Shown one piece after another: positions 34,417 through 43,477 of a stretch of 64,000 bases of DNA. The notes beneath the pieces were generated by a model. It searched no databases and was not told the DNA's origin. It saw nothing but the letters and a program-made list of their open reading frames with translations. Position numbers and translations under genes: made by a program. The stretch is from Citrobacter telavivensis (lineage in GTDB: Bacteria > Pseudomonadota > Gammaproteobacteria > Enterobacterales > Enterobacteriaceae): contig CP045205.1 of assembly GCA_009363175.1 (NCBI GenBank), positions 4,960,001-5,024,000 of the forward strand, written 5' to 3'. Positions within the stretch are counted from its first letter, which is position 1, and the number at the start of each line of letters is the position of its first letter.

Positions 34417-34779
34417 ATGAAAACGCTAACGGTATTCGACCCAGCGATGTGTTGTAGCACCGGTGTCTGCGGTACTGATGTCGATCAGGCTCTGGTTGAT
34501 TTTTCTGCGGATGTACAATGGCTTAAACAACGAGGTGTTCAGGTAGATCGTTACAATCTGGCACAGCAACCGATGAGCTTTGTCCAGAACGAGAAAGTTA
34601 AAGCATTCATTGAGGCTTCCGGTGCGGAAGGACTGCCACTACTGTTACTGGATGGCGAAACAGTGATGGCCGGACGTTATCCGAAACGGGCTGAACTTGC
34701 ACGGTGGTTTGGGATTCCGCTGGAGAAAGTAGGATTAGCGCCTTCAGGCTGCTGCGGTGGTAATACTTCTTGTTGTTAA
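34417..34779 (+). CDS. arsD: ArsD arsenic metallochaperone
   Basis: The 120-residue protein has all three chaperone cysteines (C12, C13 and C18 in MCCSTGVC) and the two C-terminal vicinal pairs (C112-C113 and C119-C120) of R773 ArsD. It delivers As(III) to ArsA and is a weak second repressor. The ATG at 34417, with TTAAGG before it, is chosen over upstream alternatives. It precedes arsA by 17 bp. Confidence 0.93.
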   Translation: MKTLTVFDPAMCCSTGVCGTDVDQALVDFSADVQWLKQRGVQVDRYNLAQQPMSFVQNEKVKAFIEASGAEGLPLLLLDGETVMAGRYPKRAELARWFGIPLEKVGLAPSGCCGGNTSCC

Positions 34780-34796
34780 GTATGCCAGGAGGACAA

Positions 34797-36548
34797 ATGA
34801 AATTTTTAGAAAATATACCCCCTTATCTGTTTTTTACTGGTAAAGGTGGTGTAGGTAAAACCTCTATTTCCTGCGCCACAGCGATCCGTCTTGCAGAACA
34901 GGGTAAACGAGTATTGCTGGTCAGTACCGACCCGGCCTCAAACGTTGGCCAGGTGTTTGGCCAGACGATAGGCAACACCATTCAACCAATAGCCTCTGTT
35001 CCGGGATTATCGGCTCTTGAGATTGATCCTCAGGCAGCTGCACAGCAGTACCGGGCCAGAATCGTTGACCCAATTAAAGGCGTCCTGCCTGATGACGTCG
35101 TTAGCAGCATCAACGAACAACTGTCGGGTGCATGCACAACCGAGATTGCTGCATTTGATGAGTTTACTGGATTGCTGACTGACGCCTCTCTGCTGACCCG
35201 CTTTGATCATATCATTTTTGATACAGCACCTACTGGCCATACTATCCGCCTTCTCCAGTTGCCTGGTGCATGGAGCAGTTTTATAGAGAGTAATCCAGAT
35301 GGCGCATCTTGTCTGGGCCCAATGGCGGGACTGGAAAAACAGCGTGAACAATATGCTCATGCCGTTGAAGCGTTGTCTGACCCAACACGCACCCGACTGG
35401 TTTTAGTCGCGCGGTTGCAGAAATCAACGCTACTGGAAGTCGCCAGAACTCATCTGGAACTTGCCGCCATCGGTCTTAAAAATCAGTATCTGGTCATTAA
35501 TGGCGTTCTTCCAAAAACTGAAGCCGCTACCGATACACTGGCTGCAGCAATATGGGAACGTGAACAGGAAGCGCTAGCTCATCTTCCCTCTGATCTTTCT
35601 GGCCTTCCAACTGACACGCTATTCCTTCAACCGGTTAATATGGTCGGTGTATCTGCACTCAGCGGGCTTCTCTCCACTCAGCCAGAAGCAGTATTATCTT
35701 CTGCAGACTACATTCAGCAACGTCCTGATATTCCATCGCTCTCTGCGCTAGTTGATGACATTGCCCGTAATGAACATGGTTTGATCATGCTGATGGGCAA
35801 AGGTGGCGTGGGGAAAACCACGATGGCTGCTGCCATTGCCGTCAGACTGGCCGAAATGGGATTTGATGTCCATCTGACAACGTCTGATCCTGCGGCGCAT
35901 CTCAGCACAACCCTCAATGGCAGCCTTAAGAATCTGCAGGTCAGCAGGATCGATCCTCACGAGGAAACGGAACGCTACCGTCAGCATGTTCTTGACACTA
36001 AGGGAGGCGAACTGGACGAAGCAGGAAAACGCCTGCTGGAAGAAGATTTACGCTCTCCTTGCACCGAAGAGATTGCGGTCTTCCAGGCCTTTTCACGGGT
36101 GATTCGTGAAGCGGGTAAGCGCTTCGTGGTCATGGATACGGCACCCACCGGGCATACGCTACTACTGCTGGATGCCACCGGGGCGTATCACCGCGAAATT
36201 GCTAAGAAAATGGGCGATAAAGGCCATTTCACCACGCCAATGATGCAGCTTCAGGACCCGGAGCGAACCAAAGTGTTACTGGTCACGCTGCCGGAAACCA
36301 CGCCTGTGCTTGAGGCGGCAAATTTGCAGGCCGACCTTGAACGCGCAGGGATTCATCCCTGGGGCTGGATTATCAATAACAGCCTTTCCATTGCCGATAC
36401 CCGTTCACCGCTGCTTCGTCTGCGGGCACAACAGGAACTTCCGCAGATCGAGAGCGTTAAATTCCAGCATGCCAGTCGCGTAGCTCTTGTTCCTGTACTG
36501 GCGTCAGAACCGACCGGCATCGACAAACTCAAACAACTCGCTGGTTAA
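34797..36548 (+). CDS. arsA: ArsA arsenite-efflux ATPase
   Basis: The 583-residue protein equals R773 ArsA in length and has two homologous halves, each with a P-loop (GKGGVGKTS and GKGGVGKTT) and the DTAPTGHT signal-transduction motif. Metal-site cysteines are visible in GACTTEIAAF and SPCTEEIAVF. It is cytosolic, binds ArsB and powers As(III)/Sb(III) export. AGGAGGAC precedes the ATG. Confidence 0.95.
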   Translation: MKFLENIPPYLFFTGKGGVGKTSISCATAIRLAEQGKRVLLVSTDPASNVGQVFGQTIGNTIQPIASVPGLSALEIDPQAAAQQYRARIVDPIKGVLPDDVVSSINEQLSGACTTEIAAFDEFTGLLTDASLLTRFDHIIFDTAPTGHTIRLLQLPGAWSSFIESNPDGASCLGPMAGLEKQREQYAHAVEALSDPTRTRLVLVARLQKSTLLEVARTHLELAAIGLKNQYLVINGVLPKTEAATDTLAAAIWEREQEALAHLPSDLSGLPTDTLFLQPVNMVGVSALSGLLSTQPEAVLSSADYIQQRPDIPSLSALVDDIARNEHGLIMLMGKGGVGKTTMAAAIAVRLAEMGFDVHLTTSDPAAHLSTTLNGSLKNLQVSRIDPHEETERYRQHVLDTKGGELDEAGKRLLEEDLRSPCTEEIAVFQAFSRVIREAGKRFVVMDTAPTGHTLLLLDATGAYHREIAKKMGDKGHFTTPMMQLQDPERTKVLLVTLPETTPVLEAANLQADLERAGIHPWGWIINNSLSIADTRSPLLRLRAQQELPQIESVKFQHASRVALVPVLASEPTGIDKLKQLAG

Positions 36549-36595
36549 TTATTGTCATTATTCGGGGCAGCTTTGCTGCCCTTTCGGGAGGTTAT

Positions 36596-37885
36596 ATGTT
36601 ACTGGCAGGAGCCATTTTTATCCTGACCATCGTGTTGGTTATCTGGCAGCCAAAGGGATTAGGCATTGGCTGGAGCGCCACGCTGGGTGCCGTACTGGCT
36701 CTGGCATCGGGTGTGATTCATATCGCCGATATTCCGGTGGTGTGGAATATCGTCTGGAACGCCACGGCCACCTTTATTGCCGTCATTATCATCAGTCTGT
36801 TGCTGGATGAGTCCGGCTTTTTTGAATGGGCTGCCCTGCACGTTTCCCGCTGGGGCAATGGGCGTGGACGTCTGCTATTTACCTATATTGTTCTGCTCGG
36901 CGCGGCGGTGGCGGCATTGTTTGCCAACGATGGCGCGGCGTTAATTCTGACGCCGATCGTTATCGCCATGTTACTAGCGCTGGGGTTCAGTAAAAGCACC
37001 ACGCTGGCGTTTGTAATGGCCGCAGGGTTTATTGCCGATACCGCCAGCTTGCCACTTATCGTATCGAACCTGGTCAATATCGTTTCGGCTGATTTCTTCC
37101 GTCTGGGATTCACAGAATATGCGTCGGTGATGGTGCCAGTGGATATCGCCGCCATTGTCGCCACGCTGGTGATGCTGCATCTTTTTTTCCGCAAAGATAT
37201 CCCGCCCACTTATGAGCTGGCGCGACTGAAAGAACCCGCAAAAGCCATCAAAGATCCAGCAACATTCAAAACGGGCTGGATTGTTTTAGTCCTTTTGTTA
37301 GTCGGTTTTTTTGTACTCGAGCCACTCGGAATTCCTGTGAGTGCAATCGCGGCAGTGGGAGCCGCAATCCTGTTTGCGGTGGCCAAAAAAGGTCATGGGA
37401 TTAACACCGGTAAAGTGCTGCGCGGTGCGCCCTGGCAGATCGTGATCTTCTCACTGGGGATGTATCTGGTGGTCTACGGATTACGCAACGCAGGGCTGAC
37501 AGAATACTTGTCTAACGTGCTGAACGTACTTGCTGATAAAGGTCTTTGGGCTGCTACCTTAGGTACTGGCTTCCTGACTGCATTCCTGTCTTCCATCATG
37601 AATAACATGCCTACCGTGCTGGTTGGCGCTCTCTCTATTGATGGCAGCACCGCAACAGGCGTTATCAAAGAGGCGATGATTTATGCCAACGTGATTGGCT
37701 GCGATCTGGGACCGAAAATAACACCTATCGGCAGCCTGGCAACGCTACTCTGGCTGCATGTGCTTTCACAGAAGAATATGACCATCACCTGGGGATACTA
37801 TTTCCGCACCGGGATCGTCATGACTCTGCCTGTGCTGTTTGTAACGCTGGCCGCGCTGGCGCTACGTCTCTCTTTCACTTTGTAA
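36596..37885 (+). CDS. arsB: ArsB arsenite/antimonite antiporter
   Basis: The 429-residue inner-membrane protein matches E. coli ArsB in length and sequence, with about 12 membrane segments (for example LLLDESGFFEW and FANDGAALILTP). It exports As(OH)3 by H+ exchange, or by ATP hydrolysis with ArsA. It starts at an ATG preceded by GGGAGG, 47 bp after arsA. Confidence 0.95.
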   Translation: MLLAGAIFILTIVLVIWQPKGLGIGWSATLGAVLALASGVIHIADIPVVWNIVWNATATFIAVIIISLLLDESGFFEWAALHVSRWGNGRGRLLFTYIVLLGAAVAALFANDGAALILTPIVIAMLLALGFSKSTTLAFVMAAGFIADTASLPLIVSNLVNIVSADFFRLGFTEYASVMVPVDIAAIVATLVMLHLFFRKDIPPTYELARLKEPAKAIKDPATFKTGWIVLVLLLVGFFVLEPLGIPVSAIAAVGAAILFAVAKKGHGINTGKVLRGAPWQIVIFSLGMYLVVYGLRNAGLTEYLSNVLNVLADKGLWAATLGTGFLTAFLSSIMNNMPTVLVGALSIDGSTATGVIKEAMIYANVIGCDLGPKITPIGSLATLLWLHVLSQKNMTITWGYYFRTGIVMTLPVLFVTLAALALRLSFTL

Positions 37886-37897
37886 TGAGATACTGAT

Positions 37898-38326
37898 ATG
37901 AGCAACATCACCATTTATCACAACCCGGCCTGCGGCACATCGCGTAATACGCTGGAGATGATCCGAAACAGCGGTACTGAGCCGACCGTAATTCTCTATC
38001 TTGAGAATCCACCTTCACGCGATGAGCTGGTCAAACTCATTGCAGATATGGGTATTTCAGTACGAGCCCTGCTTCGTAAAAACGTTGAGCCTTATGAAGA
38101 ATTGGGACTCGCCGAAGATAAATTTACTGATGATCAGTTAATCGACTTTATGTTGCAGCATCCGATCCTGATTAACCGACCCATTGTTGTATCACCACTG
38201 GGAACCCGACTGTGCCGCCCATCGGAAGTGGTACTGGATATTTTGCCTGATGCACAGAGAGGTGAATTTACTAAAGAAGACGGTGAAAAGGTGATCGACG
38301 CACATGGGCAGCGTGTAATCAAGTAG
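37898..38326 (+). CDS. arsC: ArsC glutaredoxin-dependent arsenate reductase
   Basis: The 142-residue protein has the catalytic Cys12 in HNPACGTSRNTLEMI and the basic residues of the oxyanion site (RPIVVSPLGTRLCRP). It reduces arsenate to arsenite with glutaredoxin and glutathione in the cytosol. It ends the classical arsRDABC operon, 12 bp after arsB. Confidence 0.95.
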   Translation: MSNITIYHNPACGTSRNTLEMIRNSGTEPTVILYLENPPSRDELVKLIADMGISVRALLRKNVEPYEELGLAEDKFTDDQLIDFMLQHPILINRPIVVSPLGTRLCRPSEVVLDILPDAQRGEFTKEDGEKVIDAHGQRVIK

Positions 38327-38333
38327 TTCCATT

Positions 38334-38367
38334 TCACCAGGCAGCTCTATTTATTGCTGCCTGGTGA
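38334..38367. repeat. 12-bp hairpin after arsC
   Basis: TCACCAGGCAGC and GCTGCCTGGTGA are exact complements with a 10-base loop, right after arsC. No T run follows, so it may attenuate or stabilise rather than end transcription into the next arsenate reductase gene. Confidence 0.7.
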
Positions 38368-38400
38368 CAGAGCTTATGCGATTTTTACTCAGAGGCTGAA

Positions 38401-38898
38401 ATGATGGATAAAACGTACCATGTCCTTTTCCTGTGCACAGGCAACTCTGCCAGAAGTATTTTTGCTGAGGCTTTAATGAATCAGCTCGGTGGTGGGATTT
38501 TCAAGGCGTTTAGCGCCGGCAGCCATCCCGCTTCATCACCGCACCCTTTGACGCTAAAAGTATTGAAAAGTCAGGGGTTTGACATCTCCAGCCTTTCAAG
38601 TAAAAGTCTCCTGCAGTATCAGCAAGTCGACTCACCAAAAATGGATTTCATTTTCACCTTGTGTGACAAAATGGCTGGAGAAGGATGCCCGGTATTTCCA
38701 GGCCAACCGCTGACGGCCCATTGGGGATTCAAAGATCCCGCACTCGCAGAGGGCGATTCGGAAGCAATGTACCAGGCATTTGTGGACGTCGAGAAGCAAA
38801 TAGCCAGTCGCATCAGACTGTTTCTGAGTTTGCCGTTTGAGAAGCTAGATCGCCTTTCTTTACAACAGCAACTGGAACAACTGGATAAAGGCGTGTAG
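38401..38898 (+). CDS. Low-molecular-weight-phosphatase-type arsenate reductase
   Basis: The 165-residue protein has the CX5R phosphatase loop (CTGNSAR, Cys12-Arg18) and two later cysteines (TLCDKMAGEGCPVF) in the place of the redox cascade of S. aureus-type, thioredoxin-linked ArsC. It is thus unrelated in fold to the ArsC just upstream and uses a different electron donor. It lies 75 bp after that gene, behind a hairpin, and probably belongs to the same transcript. Confidence 0.82.
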   Translation: MMDKTYHVLFLCTGNSARSIFAEALMNQLGGGIFKAFSAGSHPASSPHPLTLKVLKSQGFDISSLSSKSLLQYQQVDSPKMDFIFTLCDKMAGEGCPVFPGQPLTAHWGFKDPALAEGDSEAMYQAFVDVEKQIASRIRLFLSLPFEKLDRLSLQQQLEQLDKGV

Positions 38899-38926
38899 TG
38901 CAGTTGTGAGACTCGTACGCGCTTGC

Positions 38927-40150
38927 CTACTCATTAACGTTCGATGTTATATCAACAGGCACTCTTTGTAGTGCCTGTTTATCTTTTCCAATCAAATAGA
39001 TCCATATGGCTATGATTGCTGCCACACACGCAAATACCAGTGAAATGATCAGCATGCCAGTATCCCCAAATCGTTCGCGAAAGCTGGCATAGAGTGAAGG
39101 GGCCAGTGCCGACAGAAAAAAACTCGGCATGAGCAATGTTCCCATGCGACTGGCGTACAGGCGCGGGTCAAACAGAGTTAATGGTAATGTTGCTCTCACC
39201 AGAGTAGATAGACCGTTGACGGCACCATATCCAAGAACGAACAAGCCGGTCCCCACGATGGATGTCTGTCCCAGCAGGCTGATCATGAAACAACAAGGAA
39301 GCAAAATCCCCACTATCAGGTTCAGCCCCAGAGCAGATCCTCGACTCCCCATCGCTATATCGCCAAGACGTGCACTGACCTGTCCCACCCCCCATAAGGA
39401 ACCAACAAGTACCGGGACACCAGCACTGGCCAGAATCAGAGGTAAATGGGTTGAAATTCCTGTGGACAGGAAACTGAGCAATGCCATCAATGCTGCATAC
39501 AACCCGCATTTCAGATAGTCCCGCTCAAGATGCTGGATGCCCTGTTCCGTCGATTCGCGGGGGGCTACACCTCGTTCTCTTTTGTTATCTGGCAAAGAAA
39601 TACAAAGCAAAATGCTTATCAGGGCGAACAGGCTGTAACAGCCAACACCCCATCGCCAGCCCAGCAGGCTCAGTAAGCCCTCGCCAATTGGCCAAAAGGC
39701 AACAGAAGCCAGACCTCCGAGCAGGGTCACCTGTGTAATAGATTTTCTGGCTGTCGGCCCTGCAAGATTTACGAGAACAGCGAAAGCTGCATCATAAAGT
39801 GAAAGGCGCATACCTATGCCCATCACCAGCCAGGCCATTAAGTAAATGTATAGGGAGTGACTCGTTGCCAGGAGCAGGCATCCAAGGCCGTTCAGGAGAG
39901 CACCAAGCTGCAGGACTTTTCTTCCCCCCATCGATGCTAATAATCGCCCGGATATCGGTGAAATGAGCCCCATGATGCCCATAGCCAGCGTCAACCCTGA
40001 GAAGATAAGAGGTTGCCCCCACGACGTGTCATTAGCAATGGCGCTACCAAAAGCACCCAACAGGTAGTAGGTAATCCCCCAGTTAATTAACTGGGCCAAA
40101 CCAACGCACCAGGTAATCTTGCTGCTAAGTAGAAGTGGAGGTGTGTTCAC
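38927..40150 (-). CDS. MFS transporter in the arsenic cluster
   Basis: The 407-residue protein has 12 hydrophobic segments and the MFS loop pattern SGRLLASMGGRKVL between segments 2 and 3. It stands alone on the minus strand between the two ars operons. By context it may export an arsenical, as ArsK- and ArsJ-type MFS proteins do, but no GAPDH-like partner of ArsJ is nearby. The substrate is not known. Confidence 0.65.
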   Translation of the reverse strand: MNTPPLLLSSKITWCVGLAQLINWGITYYLLGAFGSAIANDTSWGQPLIFSGLTLAMGIMGLISPISGRLLASMGGRKVLQLGALLNGLGCLLLATSHSLYIYLMAWLVMGIGMRLSLYDAAFAVLVNLAGPTARKSITQVTLLGGLASVAFWPIGEGLLSLLGWRWGVGCYSLFALISILLCISLPDNKRERGVAPRESTEQGIQHLERDYLKCGLYAALMALLSFLSTGISTHLPLILASAGVPVLVGSLWGVGQVSARLGDIAMGSRGSALGLNLIVGILLPCCFMISLLGQTSIVGTGLFVLGYGAVNGLSTLVRATLPLTLFDPRLYASRMGTLLMPSFFLSALAPSLYASFRERFGDTGMLIISLVFACVAAIIAIWIYLIGKDKQALQRVPVDITSNVNE

Positions 40151-40378
40151 CGTTTTTGCATCTCCTCAGGTTCCGGTATCCCGGTTGCAAACGTCACAAT
40201 TTAGTTCGGGGAGACGGGATTTATTCCCCTCCAGCAACCTATGTGCTCGAATACAAACTTACCTTTCAACTGTTAAGCATTGGTTTCAGAAAGAGAAAAA
40301 CGGATGATATTTCCGGTAGGTAGAAGAAAACTCTCTCAATATCGGCGTCAGAAATAGTTAAAGACGGAAATAAATATG

Positions 40379-40402
40379 AAGGAGGGCGAATGCCCCCTTT
40401 TT
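40379..40402. terminator. Terminator-like hairpin near the acetyltransferase gene
   Basis: AAGGAGGGC-GAAT-GCCCCCTTTTT forms a stem with one mismatch. The T run is on the plus strand; on the minus strand it would lie 28 bp after the acetyltransferase stop, followed only by a mixed A/T stretch. The rest of the 279-bp gap (40151-40429) shows nothing else. Confidence 0.55.
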
Positions 40403-40429
40403 CCTGTTTCAGAGCATAAGGCCTGAATC

Positions 40430-40945
40430 TTATGGCAGCGAGCTGTTCCCTTCCCCCAGATTTCGTTGCAGCAAAACCGTGTCCAGCCAGCGACCATGCT
40501 TGAAACCAATGTCTTTCAGCGTGCCTTTTTCTGTAAATCCGACCTGCTGATGGACTTTCAGCGAACCCTCATTATTGCTGTCGCCGATAATGGCTATCAT
40601 CTGCCGGTAGCCGTGTGTTTCTGCCCAGGCAATGACGTGGCGCAGCAACGCTTTTCCTGTCCCCTGACGCTGCGCATCCGGGTGAATATAAATTGAATCT
40701 TCGAGGGTGTGGCGATAGGCGTAGCGTTCACGGTAACGAGTGAGATAACAATACCCGATGACCTTTTCTTCCTCTAACGCGACAACCCACGGCAGCGCCT
40801 GATTGCGGATCTTTTTCAGGCGGGCAAGCATCTCATGGGTATCCGGTGGTTCAGTTTCAAAGCTGGCGGTACCATGAATAACATGATGGGCGTAGATATC
40901 GCATATGGCGGGGATGTGCTTTTCTTCTGCGTTAACGATTTTCAT
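40430..40945 (-). CDS. arsN: GNAT acetyltransferase, ArsN/phosphinothricin acetyltransferase type
   Basis: The 171-residue protein has the GNAT acetyl-CoA loop (DAQRQGTGKALLRHVI) and family features of phosphinothricin N-acetyltransferases (SFETEPPD, GYCYLTRYRERYAYRHTLEDSIYI). In ars clusters such enzymes are called ArsN and acetylate arsinothricin, an arsenic-containing glutamine synthetase inhibitor. The E. coli relative MnaT acetylates methionine derivatives, so substrate is inferred from context. Confidence 0.72.
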   Translation of the reverse strand: MKIVNAEEKHIPAICDIYAHHVIHGTASFETEPPDTHEMLARLKKIRNQALPWVVALEEEKVIGYCYLTRYRERYAYRHTLEDSIYIHPDAQRQGTGKALLRHVIAWAETHGYRQMIAIIGDSNNEGSLKVHQQVGFTEKGTLKDIGFKHGRWLDTVLLQRNLGEGNSSLP

Positions 40946-41080
40946 TGCTCTGTTCCCGTTGGCATCTTTTTTAAGGTTACTTGAAAAGCTAAAGGAAAGG
41001 TAAATACAAAAGCTTATGACCCAACAAGCAGGCTAATCTTCCATACCATCTTTTGTTTTCATTCATGCAGGGAGACAAAT

Positions 41081-41188
41081 ATGTGCTTCCTGTACCCATA
41101 TTTTTTATATGACCAGGCTGAGGCCCATCTCAATGAGCAATCTCAGCAACAGTTAATCGAACTCGAAAAGATTCTTTTTGGAAAATGA
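41081..41188 (+). CDS. 35-aa micro-gene with YDQAEAHLNEQ core (copy 1)
   Basis: An ATG at 41081 with GGGAG seven bases upstream opens a 35-codon frame ending in TGA. Its core YDQAEAHLNEQSxQQ is repeated in a second micro-gene at 50159. Across the 15 aligned codons six differ synonymously and one changes the residue, which points to selection on the protein. It lies on the plus strand between two leftward ars genes. Function unknown. Confidence 0.6.
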   Translation: MCFLYPYFLYDQAEAHLNEQSQQQLIELEKILFGK

Positions 41189-41233
41189 CAGAGGACTTTG
41201 TTATCCATCGGGGAAATAGAACGACAGCAAAGC

Positions 41234-41259
41234 ATGAAGGGGGCAAACGCCCCCTTCAT
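41234..41259 (-). terminator. Hairpin at the end of the second ars operon
   Basis: ATGAAGGGGGC and GCCCCCTTCAT form a perfect 11-bp stem with loop AAAC, a few bases after the arsA2 stop. The following minus-strand bases are only moderately T-rich (GCTTTGCTG). Confidence 0.7.
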
Positions 41260-41261
41260 TG

Positions 41262-43019
41262 TTACTTCGCCATTTCTTCCAGCAGGTCAATACCAACCGG
41301 CTCTTCGCTCTGTAGCGCTGTTAATGCAATACGCTCTGCATACTGCTCTTCCACATCAGAGATGAGAGGCAGCTCGCGGTTAGCCCTGGTCTTCAGGAAA
41401 GGTGAAGACGGTTCAGCAGCTGCCAGGCTGTTATTAACAACCCATGCCCACGGCTCGATCCCGGCCCGGCGCAGATCGGACTGCAGGTTTGCAGCTTCCA
41501 GTACAGGTGTCGTTTCGGCAAGCGTCACGATAATCACCTTCGTCTTCTCCGGATCCTGCAATTGCATCATTGGAGTGATGACGTGGTCATGTGTTTGCCC
41601 CATCTGACGCACCATTTCCCGGTGATAGGCTCCAGTCGCATCCAGTAGCAGGAGCGTATGGCCCGTTGGCGCGGTGTCCATAATGACAAAATGGTCGTCT
41701 GCCTCTTTGATGATTCGGGAGAATGCCTGGAAGACGGCGATCTCTTCAGTGCATGGCGAGCGGAGGTCTTCCTCCAGCACCGCCAGCCCTTCTGCATCTA
41801 ATCCTTTGCCCTGATTTTCCAGGACAAAGCGGCGATAACGTTCTGTCTCTACCTTCGGGTCGATACGGCTGACCTGAAGATTGGGCAGCGAGCCATCCAA
41901 CGTGTAAGACAGATGTGCTGCCGGATCGGATGTGGTCAGGTGGACTTTGTGGCCACGTTTCGCCAGCGATACCGCGACTGATGCCGCAACGGTCGTTTTG
42001 CCCACGCCGCCTTTCCCCATCGTCATGACCAGCCCTTTGCCAGTCTGGCTCAGTTCATCAACTAGTGAAGCAAGTTTCGGCAAATCCAGAGTATTCAGCG
42101 TAGTAGCAGGGAGAGCCGGTGCGGCTTTGCTCTCTGTAAATAACTCCCGCAATGCTTCCAGACCGACCAGGTTAAATGGCTTCAGATACAGCTGTGAGCG
42201 GGGAAGATTAGCCAGATTATCAGGCATTGCCTGTAATGCTTTTTCTTCCCGAGCCAGAATACTTTGCGCCAGTGGATCATCCTCACCCGCAAACGGCGGT
42301 AGTACACCATTAATGGCAAGGTGCTGATGTTGCAAACCGATAGCAGACAGCTCATCGTGGGTATGGGAAACCTCTTTCAGTGTCGAAGCCTGGGCGCGGG
42401 CAACCAGCACTAATCGTGTGAGAGCTGCATCAGACAGCGCTTTAACCGCATCTGAGTACTGGTGCTGTTGTTTCTCAAGCCCCACCAGAGGCCCGAGGTT
42501 TGCAGCGGCATCGGGGTTCGCTTCCAGATAACCGCTCCAGGCTCCCGGTAGCTCAAGCATGCGGATAGTGTGACCGGTTGGCGCGGTATCAAATACGATA
42601 TGGTCATATTTTTCCCGCAACTGATGATTGGTCAGAAGACCGGTAAACTCATCAAACGCAGCAATTTCCGTGGTGCATGAACCTGAAAGCTGCTCTTCAA
42701 TGCTGCTGACCACATCGGCTGGCATCAGCTCACGAACGGGGTCAAGCACACGGTCACGATAAGCCTGTGCCGCAGCCATAGGGTCAACTTCCATCGCAGC
42801 AAGATTTTGTACGGTACTGATATCTGTAATTCGGTGGCCGATAGTCTGGCTAAATACCTGGCCGACATTGGAAGCCGGATCGGTACTCACCAGAAGCGTT
42901 CTCTTACCCTGATCGGCCAGCCATACCGCAGTAGCACAAGCGAGGGATGTTTTACCCACTCCACCTTTACCGGTGAAGAAGATGAACGGGGGGATGTCTT
43001 TTAAAAATGGCATATTCAT
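41262..43019 (-). CDS. arsA: Second ArsA arsenite-efflux ATPase
   Basis: The 585-residue protein from the ATG at 43019 (GAGGAG upstream) has both halves with P-loops GKGGVGKTS and GKGGVGKTT, the DTAPTGHT motifs and cysteines in GSCTTEIAAF and SPCTEEIAVF. It is clearly homologous to, but diverged from, the ArsA at 34.8 kb, so this is not a recent duplication. No arsB follows in this operon, so it would have to use the ArsB of the first operon or a chromosomal one. Confidence 0.93.
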   Translation of the reverse strand: MNMPFLKDIPPFIFFTGKGGVGKTSLACATAVWLADQGKRTLLVSTDPASNVGQVFSQTIGHRITDISTVQNLAAMEVDPMAAAQAYRDRVLDPVRELMPADVVSSIEEQLSGSCTTEIAAFDEFTGLLTNHQLREKYDHIVFDTAPTGHTIRMLELPGAWSGYLEANPDAAANLGPLVGLEKQQHQYSDAVKALSDAALTRLVLVARAQASTLKEVSHTHDELSAIGLQHQHLAINGVLPPFAGEDDPLAQSILAREEKALQAMPDNLANLPRSQLYLKPFNLVGLEALRELFTESKAAPALPATTLNTLDLPKLASLVDELSQTGKGLVMTMGKGGVGKTTVAASVAVSLAKRGHKVHLTTSDPAAHLSYTLDGSLPNLQVSRIDPKVETERYRRFVLENQGKGLDAEGLAVLEEDLRSPCTEEIAVFQAFSRIIKEADDHFVIMDTAPTGHTLLLLDATGAYHREMVRQMGQTHDHVITPMMQLQDPEKTKVIIVTLAETTPVLEAANLQSDLRRAGIEPWAWVVNNSLAAAEPSSPFLKTRANRELPLISDVEEQYAERIALTALQSEEPVGIDLLEEMAK

Positions 43020-43039
43020 CAGCAATAGCTCCTCTGGAA

Positions 43040-43402
43040 TTAAGGCATACGTGGAATGCTGCAGCAACGTGGTTGGGTGCTGTCTTCACTCCAGTCCTGA
43101 GTAAGCGGAATACCGGCCCAACGGGCGATATCTTCACGAGTCGGCAGTTTGCCTGCCATCACCAGCTTGCCGTCGAGCAAGGTAACAGGGAGGGACTCCA
43201 TCCCTGAAGTGTTCAGAAACTCTTTGATCACAGGTGTATTCAGGAACTGCTGCGGGTTTTTCGCAAGGCTGTAGCGCTGAATATCAACACCATTCTTTTT
43301 CGCCCATTCGGCGCTGGCGTTCCATTTGACGGCTTCGTCGCTGACCACAACGCTGCTGGTTGCACAGCAACCTGCTGCTTCAAAGATCTCAATTTTTGAC
43401 AT
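43040..43402 (-). CDS. arsD: Second ArsD, lacking Cys18
   Basis: The 120-residue protein keeps C12-C13 (in AAGCCATSS) and a C-terminal CC pair (QPRCCSIP) but has Val at position 18, where R773 ArsD has the third chaperone cysteine. The rest of the fold (KLVMAGKLPTREDIARWAGIPL) is conserved. It might bind As(III) with a pair only, or serve as a regulator. It precedes arsA2 by 20 bp. Confidence 0.88.
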   Translation of the reverse strand: MSKIEIFEAAGCCATSSVVVSDEAVKWNASAEWAKKNGVDIQRYSLAKNPQQFLNTPVIKEFLNTSGMESLPVTLLDGKLVMAGKLPTREDIARWAGIPLTQDWSEDSTQPRCCSIPRMP

Positions 43403-43477
43403 GGACTGTTTACCTCAGTGTTTAGTCATTTGGCTTTACACTGAGGTAAACGAAGATGGTGGGAAAAAGATGCGCGA

